Made by a program: the position numbers and the translations under genes
Notes under the pieces: model-generated
The model's input: only the letters and a program-made list of their open reading frames with translations
Database searches by the model: none
What the model was told of the DNA's origin: nothing
In this document: positions 7,796-13,876 of the stretch, piece after piece
Layout of the letters: each line of letters begins with the position of its first letter
Position numbering within the stretch: the first letter of the stretch is position 1
NCBI GenBank assembly: GCA_018398815.1
Contig: JAFLJL010014290.1
Location: 35,746-49,621, forward strand
Direction of reading: 5' to 3'
Length of the DNA stretch: 13,876 nucleotides
Origin: Conus ventricosus
Taxonomy: Eukaryota; Mollusca; Gastropoda; Neogastropoda; Conidae

Positions 7796-7870
7796 ATAAA
7801 TATATTATTTTATATATATTATATATATATAATATAATTTTAATATATATATAATATATAAAATTTTAAT
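7796..7870. repeat. AT-only tract forming a 58-bp near-palindrome
   Basis: From 7796 to about 7870 only A and T occur. The arm starting ATTTTATATATATTATATAT at 7807 is matched by a reverse-complement arm ending TATATAAAAT at 7864, differing by about one 2-bp indel. It could extrude as a cruciform. It lies ten bases before a G-rich duplication. Confidence 0.8.
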
Positions 7871-7877
7871 ACACGTT

Positions 7878-7940
7878 TTGGGGAGGAGGGGAGGGGAGAG
7901 GAGGAAAGGAGGGGAGGAGGGGAGGGGAGAGGAGGGGAAG
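7878..7940. repeat. G-rich 31-bp tandem duplication
   Basis: A 25-nt string beginning GGGGAGGAGGGGAGGGGAGA occurs identically at 7880-7904 and 7911-7935, a 31-bp period. Each copy carries four or more G-runs of 2-4 nt, so each could form its own G-quadruplex. Confidence 0.85.
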
Positions 7941-7953
7941 AACACCAGTCGTA

Positions 7954-8068
7954 CCATGTGAAAGCATATATTTTTTTTATTTATTTTTTTTTTTTCCATG
8001 TAATGCATATATAAATATTTTATTTTTTTTTCTTTCCATTTAATCATATATAATTTTAATTTTTTTTT
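7954..8068. repeat. Three-copy T-rich tandem repeat (~40 bp)
   Basis: Units start with CCATGTGAAAGCATATA (7954), CCATGTAATGCATATATA (7996) and CCATTTAATCATATATA (8036). Each ends in a long T-rich run. Lengths are about 42, 40 and 33 bp. The repeat is diverged, but the order of elements is kept. Confidence 0.75.
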
Positions 8069-8237
8069 CCCCCCCACCCCACCCTTCCTCCACCCCGTCT
8101 CCCACAAAGTGGGGAATTTTCAGGAACAGGACGCAAGTTTGGTACTTCGCACCCAACAAACATGCATAGACACCCGGATCTGAAGGGTTGTCTGCATGTC
8201 TAAGAAGTCGTGAAAGCACAAATTGTAGATAAACAAA

Positions 8238-8337
8238 TTTTTTTTTTTTTTTTTTTCAAAAATGAAATAGGGGAACTGTTCCTGGTCGGTTCACCAAAAG
8301 GTTTAAACTTCCTTCATCACCAGCCCCCACTCCCGCT

Positions 8338-8380
<43 letters not shown>
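8238..8380. repeat. Poly-T (8238-8256) and poly-C (8339-8380) runs
   Basis: A 19-nt T run and a 42-nt C run flank about 80 bp of ordinary sequence. Run lengths are likely approximate. No gene is seen from 8069 to 8440. Confidence 0.85.
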
Positions 8381-8383
<3 letters not shown>

Positions 8384-8462
8384 AAAAAAGAAAAGGAACT
8401 CAAAAGGGGTTTCAAAGAAGGAAAGGACAGGGACACGCCCTGAGCATGCTATTCACTGGGGA

Positions 8463-8489
8463 ACGACTGGGGTTCTTTTCCCCTGTCGT
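8463..8489. other. 10-bp stem hairpin, 7-nt loop
   Basis: ACGACTGGGG (8463-8472) and CCCCTGTCGT (8480-8489) pair at nine of ten positions around TTCTTTT. It is within unique-looking sequence 8440-8700 that contains no recognised gene. Confidence 0.6.
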
Positions 8490-8703
8490 CCACAGTTTTT
8501 TCAGACAAACACTGTAGTGCGGTCCTGTTTAAGAAACACAGCAATTCCAGGAGGTGAACCTTTTTTCTGTTTCCAAACAGCACGATACAATTTGAACAAG
8601 CACTTTCCCACGACTGAGGGATACGCCGCACGGGACACACAAAAAAAATGCAAAACAAACACATGGAAAAAAACAACATGCGCCCTCCAAAAAGGTTTAC
8701 AAA

Positions 8704-8858
8704 TAAGTGTGTGCGCGACGTTCTATATTTTTTCGTTTTGCGCCGCGGCTGTGTGTGGTGGGTGGTGGGGGGGTGTGTGGTGGGGTGTGGTATCTCTCTC
8801 TCTCTTTCCCCCTCTCTCCTCTCTCCTCTTCCCCTTTTCTCTCTCTCTCACTCTCTCG
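8704..8858. repeat. GT-rich then CT-rich compound tract
   Basis: GTGTGTGCGCG and, after a GCGCCGCGGC islet, TGTGTGTGGTGGGTGG (about 8750-8790) switch at 8791 to CT repeats (to about 8858). Here the purine/pyrimidine module has the opposite strand from the GT-GA blocks at 2579 and 3347. Confidence 0.8.
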
Positions 8859-9028
8859 TCTCCTTTCGCGATTCTGCCTTTTTTTTTGAACCATATTCTG
8901 TCAATCCTTTAACATCAACTTGATCAAAGCATCGGGATTTGAAAAAAAAAAAAGATCGCAAAAAACTTAATATCATTTTAAAAACCGATAGTTTTTTCCC
9001 CATACACCCTAGCCCACGTTTTCGCATT

Positions 9029-9106
9029 CCCCCCCCCCCCCCCCCAAACCCCCCCCGTTCCCATCCTCTCCCCCCCCTCCCGACCCCATCCCCCCTTTCC
9101 CCTCTC
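9029..9106. repeat. C-rich tract
   Basis: A C run of about 17 nt (9029-9045) is followed by a C-rich stretch to about 9106. It marks the end of the homopolymer-heavy part of the window. Confidence 0.8.
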
Positions 9107-9117
9107 TGCAAACCCAC

Positions 9118-9545
9118 GATGTAATAATTACTCTATTTCTCGGTGGTGGCTGGACGTTCAAGAATCATACATTCCATTTCCGATAGTTCCCCCAGCCGGG
9201 GTTTCTCTGATGACCAACATTTGCCTGGCCATTTCCCCAGGTTTTTTCCCTGACAATGACAGTGTCTTTTAACTCGTTCCGGCCCTAAAAACAGCACGGG
9301 GGAAAGGTTAGGTGGTAAGCTAACAATACTCGTCCCTGGCTGTTGTCACACTCTGTGGCACGTATAACCGTCAAATATCTTCTGTCACATGCATCGTCGT
9401 TTTTTCCATGATCGTGAAATTTTTACCTACATTTATTTTCTTGCCATCTCATGCGGATGCCTTGTGTACAACCAAGCTTACTACGGTTTTTATTAATGGT
9501 TGGATGGGGAAGAGTAAGGGGGAAGGGGGGGGGCTTTTCTAAATT
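9118..9545. other. Non-repetitive stretch, no gene recognised
   Basis: Balanced composition, and no long open frame or recognisable protein motif on either strand. Short open frames up to about 70 codons at the right end (9451 onward) lack any family signature and contain a simple G-run-derived segment. Confidence 0.6.
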
Positions 9546-9549
9546 GTGG

Positions 9550-9790
9550 TGTTTGTATGAGTTTGTTTGTTTGTTTGTTAAACACAGGAATCGGACCAGT
9601 TTTAGAAGAGATTACCAGCCACAATCCTGTTTTTTTTCTGCTCTAACTCTGCAAGGGTGAGTAACCAAACAAGAAATCTTAAATATTCTTTCATAATTAG
9701 ACATGCATGCACATCTGTGTGAAAACTGAATGCTTTTACAATGAGAAAAAAGAGACTAGCAATAAAGAAATAACTGAAGCAATGTGGTAT
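9550..9790. repeat. Diverged duplication, copy A
   Basis: This copy starts near the TTTG repeat (9561-9579). It includes ACACAGGAA (9582), AGATTACCAG (9608), ACATCTGTGTGAAAACTGAA (9711) and AATGAGAAAAAA, and then AAGAAATAACTGAAGCAATG up to about 9784. The same words recur in order about 320 bp downstream. Identity is roughly three-quarters by eye with small indels. No coding frame is shared. Confidence 0.75.
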
Positions 9791-9862
9791 TCTCATACAC
9801 TTGCAGCACGGACAGCATGCCTCACCTTACACTTCTTCAAATTGTGCATAAGCGAGTGCTGA

Positions 9863-10102
9863 TATAGTTTTGATTGTTTGTTTTTTATTTTTCTAGATAC
9901 AGTACACAGGAACACCATTTTAAGAATTACCAGTCCAAATTGAATTTTATCTGACTACTAACCAAGGCAACGTGTTGAACCAAAATAAATCTTAATATTC
10001 ATTCAAACTGTGAACATGCAATAACATCTGTGTGAAACTCAATTGACTTTTAACATGAGAAAAAACGATCGATAGACATCAAGAATAACTGGAAGCCATG
10101 AA
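9863..10102. repeat. Diverged duplication, copy B
   Basis: Collinear with copy A: TATAGTTTTGATTGTTTG, ACACAGGAAC (9904), GAATTACCAG (9923), ACATCTGTGTGAAACTCAAT (10024), CATGAGAAAAAACGATCGAT (10054) and AAGAATAACTGGAAGCCATG (10081). Its last part resembles monomers of the 45-bp satellite that follows. Confidence 0.75.
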
Positions 10103-10324
10103 TAACGATCTGTACATCATCAATTTAACCATGAAAACGACTGGGACACATAAGACTTAACCTTAACGACTTGACATTCCATCTGTTGAACATAGCAAAG
10201 ATATGTGCATCAAATCAACGTTTATGAACATGAAAACTTTTCTGTAACATCAAATCAGACTGTAAACAACATGTGAATACACAGGTGAAATAAATATGTA
10301 CATGATACAAACATCGGGCAAATC
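10054..10324. repeat. Degenerate flank of the 45-bp satellite
   Basis: Partial monomers can be read: AAAAACGATC then GACATCAA (10061-10082), CCATGAATAACGATCTG (10096-10112), CCATGAAAACGACTGG (10129-10144), and ACATCAAATCAGACTGT (10247-10263). They are spaced irregularly and diverged, unlike the clean array next to them. Confidence 0.65.
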
Positions 10325-10599
10325 GACTGTTTGAACCATGGAAAAACGATCTGGTGGAACATCAAATCAGACTGTTTGAACCATGGAATAAACGATCTGG
10401 TGGAACATCAAATCAGACTGTTTGAACCATGGAAAAACGATCTGGTGGAACATCAAATCAGACTGTTTGAACCATGGAAAAACGATCTGGTGGAACATCA
10501 AATCAGACTGTTTGAACCATGGAAAAACGATCTGGTGGAACATCAAATCAGACTGTTTGAACCATGGAATAACGATCTGGTGGAACATCAAATCAGACC
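10325..10599. repeat. 45-bp tandem satellite, about six copies
   Basis: Monomers begin GACTGTTTGAACCATGGAA at 10325, 10370, 10416, 10461, 10506 and 10551, with the truncated seventh GAC at 10596. The spacing is 45 bp, except one 46-bp copy with an extra A in the second monomer. Copies are nearly identical; the only variation is GGAAAAACG versus GGAATAACG, plus that insertion. Because 45 is a multiple of three, long frames of 15-residue repeats appear on both strands, but the insertion breaks phase and no flanking coding signal exists. Confidence 0.95.
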
Positions 10600-10629
10600 A
10601 AATGGCTGGCTTGGTGTTGTTGGTTGACC

Positions 10630-11110
10630 CAAGACAGCCGCTTTCTCTGACGTCAGAGAAAAATCTGCCTACAAGCGAATCAGTGACGAACGCTTTGCTG
10701 GTTCTACGCGCTCCGTTCGGGGAGGTCTTTCATGCATCATACAGTTCCGTTTCCGTCAGTTTCACTCTCACCCGGCGTTGTCTGACGGTACCGACCGTTG
10801 ACTGCCGCACCTGCTAGTTCTCACTGACAACACACTTGATGAGCTGCAGCCCTCATTATCGGCAATTCACTGGGCGCCATGACAGGTCACAGTGAAGAAG
10901 TCGCAGGCCGTTAACTGCACAATACGGGCCGATTGACTGTCGTCACAGCTGTTGCCGCACGTGATAACCGTCACGCCGCTTCTGGCGCCGGCATGGTCGT
11001 ATGCTTGTGAGCGTGAATATTTCATGTTGTGACTCTGGTGGACAGCATGTTTAATTACTGGTCCGCCTGGCTGAGGTCCCCGTGGTGGTCACCTTGTCTG
11101 ATTGCATCAC
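10630..11110. promoter_or_regulatory. CpG-rich segment, candidate island or promoter
   Basis: About 35 CpG dinucleotides lie in roughly 460 bp, far more than in the AT-rich sequence on either side. It contains a 20-bp palindrome centred on a CRE octamer (10642-10661), an E-box CAGCTG (10946-10951), a CACGTG E-box (10958-10963), and a CRE-like TGACGTGA (11120-11127) just beyond. No TATA box or start codon context stands out. A 131-codon plus frame from 10422 to 10817 comes out of the satellite and shows no family features. The segment could also be a GC-rich fragment of an unrecognised repeat. Confidence 0.4.
10642..10661. promoter_or_regulatory. 20-bp perfect palindrome containing a CRE
   Basis: TTTCTCTGACGTCAGAGAAA is an exact inverted repeat with no spacer. 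Its centre TGACGTCA (10648-10655) is the full consensus bound by CREB/ATF bZIP dimers in animals. The symmetric TTTCTC/GAGAAA extensions are beyond what the octamer needs. Confidence 0.6.
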
Positions 11111-11198
11111 CAAACGTTGTGACGTGAGCTATGACTGGGAACCAACGCTAACTAACTGCCTCTCGGGGAGACGGAGGGGATGGGGGTGGGGGTGGGTG

Positions 11199-11199
<1 letters not shown>

Positions 11200-11261
<62 letters not shown>

Positions 11262-11266
11262 TGTGT

Positions 11267-11341
<75 letters not shown>

Positions 11342-11431
11342 CGCGTGGGTACGTGCGTGCATGCGTGCATGTATACGTGCGAGCGTGTGTGAGTGCACAC
11401 GCGCGCGTCTGTCGTGTGTGTGTGTGTGTGT
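11200..11431. repeat. Compound GA then GT microsatellite
   Basis: A GA run (11200-11259) is followed by GT (11259-11338) with one GAGT interruption at 11270. It then gives alternating purine-pyrimidine GCGT, GCAT and GTAC units (11339-11413), and a final GT run (11416-11430). The alternating part is a Z-DNA candidate. Confidence 0.95.
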
Positions 11432-12130
11432 TCTGCGGTTAAGAAAAGTTGTCCGTTTTTTTCCCCTCAGTTATAAAATGAAAATGCGATTTGTTTTTGC
11501 GTGTATGAATCAGAATCAGAACAGACTACTTTGAAGGTCAGTGAGACTCATCTGACGCCACATGCTACTAATAGTAACCAGGTAAGGAACGAAGTGTAAG
11601 AAAGACATATTTCTATTTCATCTTTGCTCTTTTATGAAAACAGTCGAGGAGGTCATTCATTACATTAATATAAGATAAGCTTCGCTGTAAACTATTTCAG
11701 TTTCTTCTTCATTTCCTCCTTCGAACTCTTTCCCACAGTGTTGGTGACCGGAAGAACGTTCCCCTTAAATCGTCATATAATGTATTCATCAAATGAATGA
11801 GAATCACCTCCCATTTTGCTCTAATGTCGACATCTTTCCTTTCTCCGTTTGTTTTGGAATGTCCTTTTCTCTTTTCACTCAAACATGTCAGCTTACAGGG
11901 ATTATGTTGTCGCGGAATCTCCCTTTCTCTTATCATTGAATCTTGTGACTTATCGGGAACTTCCTGAAAATGTTGCGGTACTTTTTGTTTTTGTATTGCA
12001 TCAGTCATAGTTCTGACCCGTATGCTTTGTTATAAAGTAACACAACATTAATCTTGTCAGACTTTCTCCCTGATGACCCTAAAACGTTTGAACAAAGCCT
12101 TCACATTCATGGAGTTATAAGGAACTGAAG
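11432..12130. other. Non-repetitive stretch with one weak minus-strand ORF
   Basis: Ordinary sequence; a 99-codon minus-strand frame at 11709-12008 is the only candidate and is listed separately. No RNA gene or regulatory cluster was recognised. Confidence 0.5.
11709..12008 (-). CDS. Hypothetical 99-residue basic/polar ORF (doubtful)
   Basis: The frame starts MTDAIQKQKVPQHFQEV and ends LWERVRRRK. It is rich in Lys, Arg, Glu and Gln, with no signal peptide, membrane segment or known motif that I recognise. Unlike most frames in this window it is not made of simple sequence, which is the only reason to list it. It could be one exon of a spliced gene or chance: about 100 codons is not rare in random sequence of this composition. 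No promoter, splice pair or homologue is visible. Confidence 0.15.
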   Translation of the reverse strand: MTDAIQKQKVPQHFQEVPDKSQDSMIREREIPRQHNPCKLTCLSEKRKGHSKTNGERKDVDIRAKWEVILIHLMNTLYDDLRGTFFRSPTLWERVRRRK

Positions 12131-12180
12131 GTGAACAACAACAGCAACAACAACAACAACAACAACATCAACAACATATC

Positions 12181-12211
<31 letters not shown>

Positions 12212-12234
12212 TCATCAACAACAACAACAACAAG
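12131..12234. repeat. AAC microsatellite
   Basis: AAC units with rare ATC and AGC interruptions run for about 100 nt, introduced by GAAGGTGAACAACAACAGC. From 12235 to 12340 the sequence is AT-rich with nothing recognised. Confidence 0.95.
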
Positions 12235-12341
12235 CATTTCAAACACTCATTTTTACTATTATGAATTTAATACATTGAAATTAAAACAAAAAGTTGATGA
12301 ATAAATACATAGCTACTCCAAGTCCAAACGCTTCTAAATTT

Positions 12342-12390
12342 ACACACACACACAGACACAGACACACACAGACACACACAGCCACACACA

Positions 12391-12475
<85 letters not shown>
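12342..12475. repeat. CA microsatellite with CAGACA interruptions
   Basis: The left portion (12342-12391) carries periodic CAGACACA and CAGCCACA variants. The right portion (12392-12475) is about 42 uninterrupted CA units. It is typical polymorphic simple sequence. Confidence 0.95.
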
Positions 12476-12477
<2 letters not shown>

Positions 12478-12554
12478 TTTCAGTCTGAGATGAACTTCCT
12501 TCCCTAATCTTTGACAACAGAGACTGAGAGTGCTATTTTCTGGGGTAGGTGTTT

Positions 12555-13057
12555 TTCAAACCTCCATTGTACTGCATAACATAGTTGTTATATATCAATA
12601 GCAGTCTGACTGTTCCATTCAAACCTCCATTGTACTGCATAACATAGTTGTTATATATCAATAGCAGTCTGACTTTTCCATTCAAACCTCCATTGTACTG
12701 CATAACATAGCTGTTATATATCAATAGCAGTCTGACTTTTCCATTCAAACCTCCATTGTACTGCATAACATAGTTGTTATATATCAATAGCAGTCTGACT
12801 GTTCCATTCAAACCTCCATTGTACTGCATAACATAGTTGTTATATATCAATAGCAGTCTGACTTTTCCATTCAAACCTCCATTGTACTGCATAACATAGC
12901 TGTTATATATCAATAGCAGTCTGACTTTTCCATTCAAACCTCCATTGTACTGCATAACATAGTTGTTATATATAATAGCAGTCTGACTTTTCCATTCAAA
13001 CCTCCATTGTACTGCATAACATAGTTGTTATATATCAATAGCAGTCTGACTTTTCCA
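12555..13057. repeat. 63-bp satellite, eight copies with higher-order pattern
   Basis: Monomers start TTCAAACCTCCATTGTACTG at 12555, 12618, 12681, 12744, 12807, 12870, 12933 and 12995. Spacing is 63 bp, except copy 7 at 62 bp (one base lost in TATATATCAATAG). Two variable sites, TAGTTG/TAGCTG and ACTGTTCC/ACTTTTCC, give types A (TTG, TGTT), B (TTG, TTTT) and C (CTG, TTTT), in the order A-B-C-A-B-C-B-B. On the minus strand, 63 bp gives an open 21-residue unit (MQYNGGLNGKVRLLLIYNNY plus V). A 140-codon frame (12533-12955) runs through it and is broken by the lost base in copy 7. Confidence 0.95.
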
Positions 13058-13172
13058 TCCCTGATGTTCGGACAGTGAGTATTTCTCCAACTGTGTTGAT
13101 CCAACGATCGTTTGCACATGCAGCTATGAGAGGCTGCAGAGTAATGCGATACGTGAATTTCATTACGATTCT

Positions 13173-13640
13173 TTGGCATCTAACCTGAGAGCCACTATCT
13201 TGCTTAGTATCTTAAAGGCCAAGGAGAATCTGTTCTATACTCCAAGGGTAGTAAACGCCATTGCCCTTCTTACGCTGCAAGATTTCGTGTCGATATTTTC
13301 AAAAGGAAATCGTCCCAACAAAAAATGTTCTACAAAGCTCATGAGCATCAGATTCGTCCTGTCCATTGAAACTGAATGGAAGCCACTTTCTCCATTGAAA
13401 ATGATAGGAAGAATACTCCTGCTCGGTAGGCTACGAATGGCCTTATCATGCTATCAGATCATTCCAATATATATAATTATACACACACACATACACATGC
13501 ATATTTTTATCCCGTCCATGAATTGGTCTTTGGAAAGCATGAGTACCCTTACTGATTTTTTCAGGACAGATGAGATGATTTTGGGTTGGTCGAAATCTTC
13601 CATTCTAATGGTAAAAACAATATACCAGGATACCTATTAG
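13173..13640 (+). CDS. Hypothetical 155-residue ORF (doubtful)
   Basis: The longest frame in the window not driven by repeats over most of its length. It starts MASNLRATILLSILKAKENL. A middle stretch (about residues 102-113, IYIIIHTHIHMH) is encoded by an AT/CA microsatellite, and its C-terminal part is WSLESMSTLTDFFRTDEMI and onward. Hydrophobic and basic residues alternate without a clear transmembrane helix or known domain. It could be an exon, a piece of an unrecognised mobile element, or chance. The reading frame stays open upstream only a short way, and no neighbour supports it. Confidence 0.2.
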   Translation: MASNLRATILLSILKAKENLFYTPRVVNAIALLTLQDFVSIFSKGNRPNKKCSTKLMSIRFVLSIETEWKPLSPLKMIGRILLLGRLRMALSCYQIIPIYIIIHTHIHMHIFIPSMNWSLESMSTLTDFFRTDEMILGWSKSSILMVKTIYQDTY

Positions 13641-13734
13641 TGTGTGTATGTGTGTGTATGAGTCAGTGTGTGCGTACGTGCGTTCGTGCGTGTGTGCATG
13701 TATACATAGTGCCTGTGTGCGTATGTGCGAACAC

Positions 13735-13774
<40 letters not shown>

Positions 13775-13779
13775 TGTGC

Positions 13780-13818
<39 letters not shown>

Positions 13819-13856
13819 TGGTGCGTGCGTGCGTGCGTGCTGTGTGTGTGTGTTGT
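13640..13856. repeat. GT and GTGC compound microsatellite
   Basis: Imperfect GT/GTAT units (13640-13735), a clean TG run (13737-13771), a GTGC run of about fifteen units (13778-13840), and a final TG run (to about 13855). The GTGC part is alternating purine-pyrimidine and a Z-DNA candidate. Minus-strand Thr/His-rich frames are artefacts. Confidence 0.95.
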
Positions 13857-13876
13857 GCTTGAGCACGCTACTTGAA

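Noticed and set aside
2862..8290. Recurring GGGGAA..TTCC fold-backs (near 2862, 7522, 8271) as kappaB-like sites
   Set aside because: They do not match the GGGRNYYYCC consensus properly, and short G/C-run fold-backs are expected in this homopolymer-rich sequence.
9118..9545. Possible tRNA or tRNA-derived SINE (GACGTTCAAGAATC near 9152 looks like a weak B box)
   Set aside because: No A box at the right distance and no cloverleaf could be folded by eye.
10325..10599. CRISPR-like appearance of the 45-bp repeats
   Set aside because: Whole monomers are identical with no unique spacers, and the context is eukaryotic; it is a tandem satellite.
10331..10817. 15-residue repeat protein coded by the 45-bp satellite
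   Set aside because: A 46-bp copy breaks the frame, both strands are open equally, and no upstream or downstream coding context exists.
12555..13057. CRISPR-like appearance of the 63-bp repeats
   Set aside because: The entire 63 bp is conserved between copies, leaving no spacers.
13640..13876. Telomeric or subtelomeric end of a chromosome
   Set aside because: GT/GTGC repeats are not TTAGGG, and the window simply ends in ordinary sequence.

Overview
This window looks like nuclear DNA from a repeat-rich animal genome, most likely a lophotrochozoan such as a mollusc. That reading rests on long GT/CA, GA, GACA, CGCA and AAC microsatellites, several minisatellites, a decayed non-LTR retrotransposon, and no compact genes with ribosome-binding sites. 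The species is an inference. No convincing intact host protein-coding gene is visible, and I see no tRNA, rRNA, CRISPR array or bacterial operon.

Left part (1-4990). Mostly simple sequence: poly-A and poly-C runs; a 31-bp hairpin (634-664); a degenerate roughly 30-bp minisatellite (1499-1745) running into a roughly 40-bp purine-only minisatellite (1746-2287); then blocks of CA/GT, GA, GACA and CGCA repeats separated by 50-250 bp of unremarkable sequence. Most long open frames here are simple-sequence artefacts.

Middle part (4992-6915). This holds the only recognisable protein homology: the 3' half of a LINE-type ORF2 on the plus strand. Its order is reverse transcriptase motifs, RNase H motifs with the three expected acidic residues, and a C-terminal HxxxxC zinc-knuckle remnant. 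It is broken by many frameshifts, often at stretched homopolymers, so part of the damage may be poor consensus sequence rather than true decay. The endonuclease and the N-terminal part of the reverse transcriptase are not visible; a CA/GACA/CGCA block lies where they should be. A 45-nt poly-T follows.

Right-middle part (6961-9117). CA-rich DNA carrying a 26-bp GC-rich palindrome, a pyrimidine tract, a 58-bp AT palindrome beside a G-rich 31-bp duplication, a three-copy T-rich tandem repeat, poly-C runs and a GT/CT block.

Right part (9118-13876). The texture changes and homopolymers become rare. It contains a diverged duplication of about 240 bp (copies near 9550 and 9863). The end of its second copy grades into a clean 45-bp satellite (10325-10599). 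A CpG-rich segment of about 460 bp follows, with a 20-bp palindrome centred on a CRE site (candidate promoter or island), then GA/GT, AAC and CA microsatellites. A 63-bp satellite of exactly eight copies (12555-13057) shows a three-monomer higher-order pattern. Two weak open frames (11709-12008 minus, 13173-13640 plus) and a GT/GTGC tract end the window.

Nothing here works as a pathway. The interest lies in repeat birth and structure, the hidden retrotransposon, and the candidate regulatory island.
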